A stretch of 64,000 nt of DNA from Massilia sp. Root418 (GTDB lineage: Bacteria > Pseudomonadota > Gammaproteobacteria > Burkholderiales > Burkholderiaceae_D). Position 1 is the stretch's first letter. Every line of letters begins with the position of its first letter. The stretch spans positions 62,001 through 126,000 of the forward strand of contig NZ_LMEC01000024.1 of the NCBI RefSeq assembly GCF_001425265.1. Reading direction: 5' to 3'. Of the stretch, positions 38,738 to 46,423 are shown in pieces. The notes under the pieces were generated by a model that was not told the origin of the DNA, searched no databases, and worked only from the letters and a program-made list of their open reading frames with translations. A program made the translations under genes and the position numbers.

Positions 38738-40651
38738 CTAGCCCTTAGTGCGGGACTCGATCGCTTCCCATTTTTCCAGTGCTTCCAGCAGTTCGCCCTC
38801 GATTTGCTCAATACGTGCGTTGACGCGCTTCGCTTCCGCCGCATTTTTCTTGTAAAAGTCCGGATCCGACAGCTGCACATTGAGTGCAGTCTGCTCATCT
38901 TCCAATGCGGCAATCAATTTCGGCAGCTCGTCCAGCTCGCGCTGCTCTTTGTAGGAAAGTTTTTTCTTGCTAGTAGCAGGCGCTGCCGTAGCAGCGGCGG
39001 CAGGCGCAGCCTCGGCCTTGGGCGCGGCCTTGGCGGCGGCAGCCTTGGCGCTGGCGGTGGTGTCGCGCACGCGCTCCCAGTCCGTGTAGCCGCCCACGAA
39101 TTCGCGCCAGTGGCCCTGCCCTTCAGCAACAATCACCTGGGTCACCACGTTGTCGAGGAACATGCGGTCGTGGCTGACCAGGAACACGGTGCCCGGATAG
39201 TCTTCCAGCAGTTCCTCCAGCAGTTCCAGCGTGTCGATGTCCAGGTCGTTGGTCGGTTCATCGAGCACCAGCACATTGGCCGGCTTGGCGAACAGGCGCG
39301 CCAGCAGCAGGCGGTTGCGTTCGCCGCCCGACAGGGTCTTGACCGGCGAACGGGCGCGCTCGGGCGCGAACAGGAAGTCGCTCAGGTAGCTCATGGCGTG
39401 CTTGCGCTGGCCGTTCACTTCCACCCAGTCGCTGCCGGGCGCGATGGTTTCCAGCAAGCTGGCTTCTTCGTTCAGCTGGGTGCGCATCTGGTCGAAGTAC
39501 GCCACTTGCAGCTTGGTGCCCTGCTTGACGGTGCCGCTGTCCGGCTTTTCTTCGCCCAGGATCAGTTTCAGCAAGGTGGTCTTGCCGGCGCCGTTGGCGC
39601 CGATCAGGCCGACCTTGTCGCCACGCAGGATGGTGGCGCTGAAATTGCTCACGATGGGGCGGTTATAGGACTTGGACACGTTCTCCAGCTCGGCCACGAT
39701 CTTGCCCGAGCGGTCGCCGGCCGACACTTGCAGGGTCACCTGGCCCTGCTGGTCGCGGCGCACGGCGCGCTGCTCGCGCAGGCGCTCCAGGCGGCGCACG
39801 CGGCCCTCGTCGCGGGTGCGGCGCGCCTTCACGCCCTTGCGTATCCAGACCTCCTCCTGCGCCAGGAATTTGTCGAACTTGGCGTTCTCGATTTCCTCGA
39901 TCTCCAGCTGTTCGGCCTTGCGCACCTGGTAGGTGGTGAAGTTGCCCGGGTAGGACTGCAGGCGGCCGCGGTCCAGCTCGATGATGCGGGTGGCCACGTT
40001 GTCCAGGAAGGAGCGGTCGTGGGTGATGAACAGCACGGAGCCCTTGAAATCCTTCAGCAAGCCTTCCAGCCACATGATGGAGGTGAAGTCCAGGTGGTTG
40101 GTCGGTTCGTCCAGCAGCAGCACGTCCGGCGCCGACACCAGCGCGCGCGCCAGCGCCACGCGCTTCTGCATGCCGCCCGACAGCGTCTTCATCAGCGCGT
40201 CCGCGCCCAGGTTCAGGCGGTCCAGCGTGGCCTCCACCTTGTTCTTCAGGTTCCACGCGTCGGCCGCGTCCAGCTTGACCTGGATGTCGTGCATGCGCTC
40301 CATCAGCGCGTCGTCGTCGCCCTGGCCGAACTGGCCGGTCAGGTCGTCGTATTCCTTCAGCAGGTCCTGCAGATCGCCCATGCCCGACGCCACCGCCTGG
40401 TACACGCTCATCTCCGGCTCGAATACCGGCTCCTGCTCCACGTAGGCAATCTTCAGGCCCTGCTGCATCACCAGCAGGCCGTCGTCCAGCTTGAAGCGGC
40501 CCGAGATGATTTTCAGCAGGGACGACTTGCCCGTGCCGTTGCGGCCGATCAGGCCGACGCGTTCGCCCGTTTCCAGCGAAAATTCAGCGTGATCAAGGAG
40601 CGCAAAGTGGCCGAACGCCAGTTGCGCGGAAGAGAGAGAGATGACTGCCAT
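38738..40651 (-). CDS. uup: ABC-F family ATPase (Uup-type)
   Basis: Soluble protein of 637 residues with two ABC ATPase domains. Domain 1 has Walker A GRNGTGKSSLL (about 35-45), signature LSGGMQKR and Walker B LLLDEPTNHLD; domain 2 has GANGAGKTTLL, LSGGERNR and VLVLDEPTNDLD. The linker between them is charged (about 240-300). The C-terminal Uup coiled-coil tail follows an Ala/Pro-rich segment. ABC-F proteins of the Uup type act on ribosomes or DNA recombination rather than transport. I use ATG 40651; the longer frame to 40756 runs into the tRNA promoter. The 122-base region after it has no gene. Confidence 0.93.
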   Translation of the reverse strand: MAVISLSSAQLAFGHFALLDHAEFSLETGERVGLIGRNGTGKSSLLKIISGRFKLDDGLLVMQQGLKIAYVEQEPVFEPEMSVYQAVASGMGDLQDLLKEYDDLTGQFGQGDDDALMERMHDIQVKLDAADAWNLKNKVEATLDRLNLGADALMKTLSGGMQKRVALARALVSAPDVLLLDEPTNHLDFTSIMWLEGLLKDFKGSVLFITHDRSFLDNVATRIIELDRGRLQSYPGNFTTYQVRKAEQLEIEEIENAKFDKFLAQEEVWIRKGVKARRTRDEGRVRRLERLREQRAVRRDQQGQVTLQVSAGDRSGKIVAELENVSKSYNRPIVSNFSATILRGDKVGLIGANGAGKTTLLKLILGEEKPDSGTVKQGTKLQVAYFDQMRTQLNEEASLLETIAPGSDWVEVNGQRKHAMSYLSDFLFAPERARSPVKTLSGGERNRLLLARLFAKPANVLVLDEPTNDLDIDTLELLEELLEDYPGTVFLVSHDRMFLDNVVTQVIVAEGQGHWREFVGGYTDWERVRDTTASAKAAAAKAAPKAEAAPAAAATAAPATSKKKLSYKEQRELDELPKLIAALEDEQTALNVQLSDPDFYKKNAAEAKRVNARIEQIEGELLEALEKWEAIESRTKG

Positions 40652-40760
40652 AGTGAGTAAGCCTGCGCGCGGCGTGCTGAAAAAGCCGCTGAAAAGATGA
40701 ATGAAGCCAGCATTGTACCGACATCGCGGGGGCGGGACTATTTTTTGCCTTGCCATCGGC

Positions 40761-40766
40761 TATAAT
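40761..40766 (+). promoter_or_regulatory. -10 box of the tRNA promoter
   Basis: TATAAT lies 17 bases before the mature tRNA 5' end. No good -35 box is seen at the usual distance. Confidence 0.55.
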
Positions 40767-40783
40767 TGCGCTCGCTTGACGTC

Positions 40784-40858
40784 CTCCCCGTAGCACAATG
40801 GATAGTGCACATGCCTCCTAAGCGTGGGATACTGGTTCGATTCCAGTCGGGGGGACCA
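40784..40858 (+). tRNA. tRNA-Arg (anticodon CCU)
   Basis: Cloverleaf of 75 bases with CCA encoded. The acceptor arms are CTCCCCG and CGGGGGG, with one U-G pair. The D arm is GCAC/GTGC, the anticodon stem CATGC/GCGTG with loop CTCCTAA (anticodon CCT), and the T arm ACTGG-TTCGATT-CCAGT. Discriminator A then CCA. It reads AGG codons as Arg. Confidence 0.95.
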
Positions 40859-41077
40859 TAGCGCCCTCAGCCCTCGCCTGTTGTCGACGGCGCCGGCTTC
40901 AAGCCTGGGCTCGCCTCGGCATGCCGGCATCAGTGTAGCCCGGCATGTCATACGCCATCCCGCTCACGGGAAACTCCATCCGCTCACTCTCCTGCCGCTC
41001 CATGTGCGGAGCTGGCCGTGCGTGCATGCGCATGCGCCGGCAAGCATTGCGCCGGCCGACGCCGAACGCGATCCGCC

Positions 41078-41524
41078 TCAGGCCGGCTGCAGGGCGCGCT
41101 CCAGCGCCTGCGACAGCATGGCCGCCAGCTGTGGCTCGCCACCGCCAGCCAGCGCCAGCCTGCCGCTGAAGTAGCGCAGGCCGCCGCTGGGGCGCTCGGC
41201 CACCAGGGTGGCATCGCCGTCGCGCGGAATGCGCAGGCTGACCGTCAGCAAGCTGTCGTCCGCACCGCGCGGGCGCACGTCCAGTGTAATGCCGGCATGG
41301 GTGTCGAACAGCTTGCGGGTGCCGTCGCACAGCAGGCTGCCGCCGAAGGCACGCGCGACCACCGCACGGCAGCTGCGCATTGCCGCGTCGGCACGGCGCG
41401 CCAGCGCTTCCCGCGCGGCGCCGGCCTCGGCCATGCAGGCCATGCGGTCCATTTCGGCGAGCATCAGCTCGTCCTCCATCCGCTCCAGCATGAGCAGGAT
41501 CTCGTCTTTATTTATGTTACCCAT
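41078..41524 (-). CDS. Hypothetical protein
   Basis: A 148-residue cytoplasmic protein with no signal peptide. The N-terminal half is helical and rich in Met, Glu and Ala (ILLMLERMEDELMLAEMDRM). The C-terminal half looks like mixed beta (ITLDVRPRG, LTVSLRIPRDGDATL). No family recognised. Codon use looks normal for the region and it has a clean start at 41524. It lies between the tRNA and a PEP-CTERM gene with no close partner. Confidence 0.6.
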   Translation of the reverse strand: MGNINKDEILLMLERMEDELMLAEMDRMACMAEAGAAREALARRADAAMRSCRAVVARAFGGSLLCDGTRKLFDTHAGITLDVRPRGADDSLLTVSLRIPRDGDATLVAERPSGGLRYFSGRLALAGGGEPQLAAMLSQALERALQPA

Positions 41525-41603
41525 GGGAAATATATATTTCCAAATGACAATGACGAGTGCAGTATATCATCATGGGCAGCGCGCTCTGCGGAAAATTTGC
41601 TGC

Positions 41604-42305
41604 TCAGTGGGCTTTACGGCACGCGTAGGCCATCACGCCCAGGCCGGCCACCAACAGGGCCAGCGTGCCCGGCTCGGGCACCGGCCGCACGGCGTAGACT
41701 TCCATGGCGGTGTAGGTGAACTGGCCGGTGCCGGCCAGGCTGCCGCCGAACGGTTCGGCGCCCGGCTCAAAGCTGTAGTAGGAGGTCAGGTAGGAACTGC
41801 CGCCGGTGGTCAGGTCGTCGGTCACCAGCAGGTCGGCGCCGCTGCCGAACGAGGGACCGCACTGTTCGCAGTTGTAGGTCTGGTGCGAGCCGTAGTCGGG
41901 CACGCCCTGGTCCGGCGGCGTGGGCACCTGGCGGTACATATGGCCGGCGGTGGCGTTGAAGATGAAGGCGGTGCGCTCCGACTCGGGCAGGGTCACGTGG
42001 TCGCCGTCGGTGGAGCTCCAGCTTTGCGGATTGTAGCCGCCGATCAGCCAGCTGTTGCCGGCGCTGTCGCGCGCCATCAGCAGGGTAAAGGTGGCGCCCT
42101 TGCCGTCGGCCGCTGCGTGGAAGTCCTTGGCGGTGTCGCCGTCCTTGCGCACGAACAGCTGGTCCAGCTGCGAGTTGGGCTTGCCTAGCCAGCCGAGCAG
42201 CTGGGTCTTCAATTCGGACGTCATGATGGGTGTGGCCAGCGCCGGCCCCGCCCCCAGACACCAGAGCAGGCCCGCCATTGCGGCGGTTCTCACAGCGTTC
42301 AACAT
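41604..42305 (-). CDS. PEP-CTERM protein with TLDc-like domain
   Basis: A 233-residue exported protein: signal peptide ending near GPALA-T and the C-terminal sorting signal PVPEPGTL with hydrophobic segment ALLVAGLGVMAYA and tail CRKAH. The middle (about 25-205) resembles a TLDc domain: ATFTLLMARDSAGNSW, IGGYNPQSWSSTDGDH, TAFIFNATAGHMYR, CGPSFGSGADLLVTDD and closing FTYTAMEVYAV. TLDc domains are best known from eukaryotic stress proteins; in bacteria they occur in some secreted proteins. Start ATG 42305 has GGAGG 6-7 bases upstream. It is divergent from the lyase-like gene at 42414, sharing 108 bases. Confidence 0.8.
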   Translation of the reverse strand: MLNAVRTAAMAGLLWCLGAGPALATPIMTSELKTQLLGWLGKPNSQLDQLFVRKDGDTAKDFHAAADGKGATFTLLMARDSAGNSWLIGGYNPQSWSSTDGDHVTLPESERTAFIFNATAGHMYRQVPTPPDQGVPDYGSHQTYNCEQCGPSFGSGADLLVTDDLTTGGSSYLTSYYSFEPGAEPFGGSLAGTGQFTYTAMEVYAVRPVPEPGTLALLVAGLGVMAYACRKAH

Positions 42306-42413
42306 TCCAGCCTCCATCGATCATTGCAAAAGGTTTAACATTATCACAACGGTGCGCGCCTGTCGCCACGATTGGCTTATCATGCCCGGCCCATCCATAC
42401 GGAGAACCGACGC

Positions 42414-43289
42414 ATGCGTTTTACTGCCGTCGCGCTGCTGCTCAGCGCCGCCCTGCCCGCCTCTGCCCAGCTTGTTGCCGGAGTCGGCGGAGAGATCGAC
42501 ACCATGGAAGCGACCCCGCTGCCGCTTCCGCCCAAAGGCGGCGTACTGGATGAAATTCAGCGCAATGCTGACGCCAGCCTGCGCCGCTTCGACCGCTTCT
42601 ACACGCTCAACGCGGGCGATCCCGCCAACGTGACCCTGGTGCCGGACCCGGCCAACGGCCGCCGCAATGTGTTCCACATGGTGCTGCGAAATAGCGACCC
42701 CGACAGCGCAGGCGCCAAACGCACCGAGGTGTCGCCCACCTACGAGTATATGCGCCAAGGCGTGCGCTGGTACGCTGCCAGCGTGTATTTTCCTTCGGAC
42801 TGGGTAACGGAATCCGACCCCGGCCGGCCGGTTGTGGTATTTCAGCTCAACAGCGCCAAGGGCGTGTTCGCCGGACCGCCGCCGCTGGCGGTGGAAGCGA
42901 GCGACGGCCTGCTGCGCCTGCACACCACGGCCAACCACCGCACCCCCAAGGACGCCACGGCGCCCACCCGCGCCAATGCCGCCATGAAGACCGTGGTGCT
43001 GGACAAGCTGCGACTCGGCCAGTGGTACTGCTTCGTGGTGCGCGCGGACTGGCAGCACCGGCTGGGCAACGGCTCGCTGCAGCTCTGGATGAACGGCGAG
43101 CCGGCGTATGCCACCGCCAATCTGAGCAGCCACTACGCCACCGAGCTGGGCAACTTCCCCAAGACCGGCATCTACCAGCCGGGCACCATGCACCTGGCGT
43201 CGCGCCACCTGTACGCGGACTTCATCCACGTCGGCGCGCCGGACAGCACGATGGAGGAGCTGTACGCGCGCACGCCGTGCGGCGGCTGA
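42414..43289 (+). CDS. Heparin-lyase-I-like exported protein (paralogue 3)
   Basis: A 291-residue exported protein, third member of the lyase-like family in this window and the same length as paralogue 1. Signal peptide MRFTAVALLLSAALPASA-Q. Conserved blocks: KRTEVSPTYEYMRQGVRWY, ASVYFPSDW, GQWYCFVVRADWQ, SRHLYADFIHVGAP and TPCGG. The RTE and WYCFVVRAD segments match paralogue 1 better than paralogue 2. ATG 42414 has GGAGA 8 bases upstream. It lies about 16 kb from the locus pair, divergent from the TLDc-like PEP-CTERM gene, and converges on the marR gene. Confidence 0.82.
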   Translation: MRFTAVALLLSAALPASAQLVAGVGGEIDTMEATPLPLPPKGGVLDEIQRNADASLRRFDRFYTLNAGDPANVTLVPDPANGRRNVFHMVLRNSDPDSAGAKRTEVSPTYEYMRQGVRWYAASVYFPSDWVTESDPGRPVVVFQLNSAKGVFAGPPPLAVEASDGLLRLHTTANHRTPKDATAPTRANAAMKTVVLDKLRLGQWYCFVVRADWQHRLGNGSLQLWMNGEPAYATANLSSHYATELGNFPKTGIYQPGTMHLASRHLYADFIHVGAPDSTMEELYARTPCGG

Positions 43290-43310
43290 GAAGGCGCGAT
43301 GAATTCGCGC

Positions 43311-43796
43311 TCAACTCGCGTTCAGGTGCCGCTTCATCTGCGACAGCAGATCAATCAGCTGTCCCTTCTCGTCGGCCGGCATGGGCTGCAGCAGCTCCGC
43401 CACCCAGCCTTCGTGCACCTGCGCCATGCCGGCAAAGGCGCTGCGCCCTTCCGGCGTGAGCTTGACGCTGTAGGCGCGGCCGTCTTTCGGATCCGGCACG
43501 CGCACCACTAGCCCCTCCTGCTCCAGCTGGTCGGTGATGCCGGTGATGTTGCCGCCAGTGACCATCATGCGCTTGGACAGTTCCCCCATGCGCAGCCCGT
43601 CCGGGTGGCGCTCCAGCTGCGCCATCAGGTCGAAGCGCGGCAGGGTGATGCCGAAGGTGGCGCGCAGGCGGCTGCGGATTTCGTTTTCTATCTTCACCGT
43701 GCAAGAGAGCATGCGCAGCCACAGCTTGAGCGACTGGTGATGATCCTGCGTCAGGCGGCTGGCCAGGTCCAGGTCCTGGTGTTCCGATGGTGGCAT
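43311..43796 (-). CDS. MarR-family transcriptional regulator
   Basis: A 161-residue winged-helix regulator. Core: LKLWLRMLSCTVKIENEIRSRL, GITLPRFDLMAQLERHP, the recognition helix MGELSKRMMVTGGNITGITDQLE, the wing LVVRVPDPKDGRAYSVKLT. Start ATG 43796 with AAGGAG just upstream. It lies 14 bases after the acyl-CoA ligase gene, so the two are one transcript; the ligand is probably the aromatic or CoA substrate of that enzyme (inference). Confidence 0.92.
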   Translation of the reverse strand: MPPSEHQDLDLASRLTQDHHQSLKLWLRMLSCTVKIENEIRSRLRATFGITLPRFDLMAQLERHPDGLRMGELSKRMMVTGGNITGITDQLEQEGLVVRVPDPKDGRAYSVKLTPEGRSAFAGMAQVHEGWVAELLQPMPADEKGQLIDLLSQMKRHLNAS

Positions 43797-43810
43797 AACA
43801 CTCCTTGTTC

Positions 43811-45520
43811 TCAGTTTGCGCGCAGCTTGAAGCGCTGCAGCTTGCCCGTTTCCGTGCGCGGCAGCGCTGCCAGGAAGCGGACCGCGCGCGGATATTTGTA
43901 CGGTGCGATCTGGCCCTTCACGAATTCCTGCAGCTCGGCGGCCAGCTGCGGCGACGGCGCGTGGCCCGGCTTGAGCACCACGTGCGCCTCCACGATCTGG
44001 CCGCGCTCCTCGTCCGGTTTGCCGACCACGCCGCATTCTGCCACCGCGGGGTGGCGCAGCAGCGCATCCTCCACCTCGGCACCGGCGATGTTGTAGCCCG
44101 CCGAGATGATCATGTCGTCGGTGCGGGAACGGTAGTAGAAATAGCCGTCCGCGTCCATTTCGTAGGCGTCGCCCGTGAGGTTCCAGCCGTTGTACACGTA
44201 CACGCGCTGGCGGTCGTCGGCCAAGTAGCGGCAGCCGGTCGGTCCCTTCACCGCCAGCCGCCCGACCACGCCGGGGCCGGCCGGCTTTCCGTCGTGGTCC
44301 AGCACGCAGGCCTGGTAGCCGGGCACCGGCTTGCCGGTGGCGCCGGGGCGGATGTCGTCGCCGGCCGCCGAGATGAAGATGTGCAGCATCTCGGTGGCGC
44401 CGATGCCGTCTATCATGCGCAGGCCGGTGGCCTGCTGCCAGGCTTCGCGCGTGGCCAGCGGCAGCGCCTCGCCGGCCGATACCGTCTTCTTCAGGCTGGC
44501 CAGGTCATAGCCGGCGGCCAGCGGCGCCATCTGGCGGTAGAAGGTGGGCGCGGTGAAGCACACGGTGGCGCGGTAGTCCTGGATCGCCCGCAGCAGCGTG
44601 TCGGGCGTGAGTTTTTCCAGCAGCACGGTGGCGGCGCCCACGCGCAGCGGGAACAGCAGCAGGCCGCCCAGGCCGAAGGTAAAGGCCAGGGGCGGCGTGC
44701 CGATGAAGATGTCGCTGCGTTCGGAGCGCAGCACCGAGCGCGGGAAGCTGTCGCAAATGGCCAGCAGGTCGCGGTGGAAGTGCATGGTGCCTTTGGGGAC
44801 GCCGGTGGTGCCGGAGGTGAAGCTGATCAGGCAGACGTCGTCGGCGGCCGTGTCGCAGGGCGCGAAGCTGGCCGGCTGCCGCGCCATCAGCGCTTCCAGC
44901 GACGCAGGCGATGGGGGCGATGTAGGCGATGGGGGCGATGAAGGCGATGACGCAGAGGCATCGGCGGCGTTGAACCAGGCGACGCTGGCGGGCACGCCGT
45001 CGGCCGCTTCCAGCTCGGCGCGCAGGCTGTCCTCGCACAGTACGGCGTTCACTTCGGCCTTGGCCATGATGGCGCCCAGCTCGCGCGCGCGCAGCAGCGG
45101 CATGGTCGGCACTGCCACCAGCCCAGCCTTCAGCACGGCCAGCACGGCCGCCGCCATCATGGGCGTATTGGCGCCACGCAGCAGCACCCGGTTGCCCGTC
45201 TTCAGGCCCATCGGGCCGCGCAGCACGTGCGCGATGCGGTCCACCTGCTCCAGTAGGTGGGCATAGGTCCAGCAACCGCTGTCCGCCTTGCCCGCCGCCC
45301 CGGCGGCGTAGCGGATGGCGGTGCGGCCGCCCTCCCCGGCCGCGACGGCGCGGTCCAGCAGTTCGGCCACGCAGTTCAGGCGCGCCGGGTACTGCAGTTC
45401 GGGCAGGTCGAAGCGCAGCTCGGGCCACAGCTCGGGTGCAGGCAGATGGTTGCGTGCGAAAGGGTCCTCGTGCGCGCTGGCGGTCAGCCCCGGTAAGGCT
45501 GCGGCATGTGGTCTGTTCAT
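43811..45520 (-). CDS. AMP-forming acyl-CoA ligase (benzoate/2-aminobenzoate-CoA ligase type)
   Basis: Adenylate-forming CoA ligase of 569 residues. Motif set: ISFTSGTTGVPKGTMHFH (P-loop), GIGATEML, the hinge-like YNGWNLTGDAYEMDADGYFYY with RTDDMI, AGYNIAGAEVEDAL and the catalytic Lys near the end (RTETGKLQRFKLR). The pattern resembles benzoate-CoA or 2-aminobenzoate-CoA ligases found next to MarR regulators in Burkholderiales. A Ser/Pro-rich insert (about 200-215) is encoded by five 9-base repeats. Start ATG 45520 with AGGG upstream; the TTG at 45547 is less likely. Substrate not proven. Confidence 0.86.
   Translation of the reverse strand: MNRPHAAALPGLTASAHEDPFARNHLPAPELWPELRFDLPELQYPARLNCVAELLDRAVAAGEGGRTAIRYAAGAAGKADSGCWTYAHLLEQVDRIAHVLRGPMGLKTGNRVLLRGANTPMMAAAVLAVLKAGLVAVPTMPLLRARELGAIMAKAEVNAVLCEDSLRAELEAADGVPASVAWFNAADASASSPSSPPSPTSPPSPASLEALMARQPASFAPCDTAADDVCLISFTSGTTGVPKGTMHFHRDLLAICDSFPRSVLRSERSDIFIGTPPLAFTFGLGGLLLFPLRVGAATVLLEKLTPDTLLRAIQDYRATVCFTAPTFYRQMAPLAAGYDLASLKKTVSAGEALPLATREAWQQATGLRMIDGIGATEMLHIFISAAGDDIRPGATGKPVPGYQACVLDHDGKPAGPGVVGRLAVKGPTGCRYLADDRQRVYVYNGWNLTGDAYEMDADGYFYYRSRTDDMIISAGYNIAGAEVEDALLRHPAVAECGVVGKPDEERGQIVEAHVVLKPGHAPSPQLAAELQEFVKGQIAPYKYPRAVRFLAALPRTETGKLQRFKLRAN
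44907..44951. repeat. Five 9-base tandem repeats inside the ligase gene
   Basis: Five in-frame copies of GGCGATGNN (GGG, GTA, GGG, GAA, GAC variants) on the plus strand. They encode the Ser/Pro stretch SPSSPPSPTSPPSP of the CoA ligase. The unit length of 9 keeps the frame if copy number changes. Confidence 0.8.
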
Positions 45521-45600
45521 GGTCGCCCTGGATGGTGGTCGGTTCAAGTCAGCCTGCTGGCTTTACTTTAAATCTAAACTATCCTGGGTACAAGGAGAAT

Positions 45601-46320
45601 TCAGTTGCCACCGATGGACTTGCGCACCAGTGCGGACTGGTGGATGACGGCGCGGATCACGTCCGACAGCACCGCCTGCACCGCGTCGCTGGACAGGAAG
45701 CCGGGGGCAAAACTCTTCAGCGCGGCAGCCGCGCCGTTCAGGCCGAGCGTGACGCAGCCCGCATGCAGGCGGTCAATGCGCGCCTGGGCTTCCTGCTGCT
45801 CGCCGCGCGCAAACAGCGCATCGAGTTCGCCGCTGGCCACCGTGAGTTGGTTCTGGAAGCCGGTCAGGTAGACCAGCAGGCGGTCCGCATTGATGCCGAG
45901 GCGCAGCTGGGTGGCCGCCGGCGCTTCGGCCAGGTGCTCGTAGCCGCTGGCGGCCTGGTCGAGGAAAGCAGTGAGATGGATGCGCACCTGGTCGGCCTGG
46001 AAGGGCTTGACGATGTAGCCCGCCGCGCCGGCCTTGGTGGCCTGCTGCACGGTTTCCTTGTCGGTGGCCGAGGATACCAAGACGAAAGGCATGGCGGTGA
46101 GCGCGTGGTCGCCCTTGACGCGCTGCAGCAATTCCATGCCGGACAGGCGTGGCATGCGCAGGTCGCAAAAGACAATCGCGGGCCGCAGCCCGTTTTCCAG
46201 CTGCTGCCAGGCGTCCGCCCCGTCTTCGGCTTCCACGATGTCGAATTTCCCGCAGCTGTCGATCAGGTGCATCAGCACCATGCGCGACACCACGTCATCA
46301 TCCACTACCAAAACTTTCAT
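45601..46320 (-). CDS. Response regulator with C-terminal helical domain
   Basis: A 239-residue response regulator. Receiver at about 1-120: MKVLVVDDDVVSRM with the acidic pocket, phospho-acceptor Asp53 (VFCDLRMP), Thr/Ser region LVSSATD and Lys105 (YIVKPF). The C-terminal 110 residues are helical without a DNA-binding motif; they may be an Hpt-like or partner-binding domain. GGAGAG lies before the ATG. The gene follows the giant hybrid kinase in the same direction after 103 bases, suggesting it is the output of that kinase. Confidence 0.88.
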   Translation of the reverse strand: MKVLVVDDDVVSRMVLMHLIDSCGKFDIVEAEDGADAWQQLENGLRPAIVFCDLRMPRLSGMELLQRVKGDHALTAMPFVLVSSATDKETVQQATKAGAAGYIVKPFQADQVRIHLTAFLDQAASGYEHLAEAPAATQLRLGINADRLLVYLTGFQNQLTVASGELDALFARGEQQEAQARIDRLHAGCVTLGLNGAAAALKSFAPGFLSSDAVQAVLSDVIRAVIHQSALVRKSIGGN

Positions 46321-46423
46321 GTAACTCTCCAGTGCCCCGCCGCGTCTGTCCAGACACCGGCTTTCAGTCAGTTGTGGCCGTTCCGTGGCACTAACGTGAA
46401 TATACCCGATAAGGCCGCAGCTG

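Noticed and set aside
40859..41077. Several short frames after the tRNA
   Set aside because: No ribosome site or consistent codon use; only part of a larger antisense shadow of the hypothetical gene.
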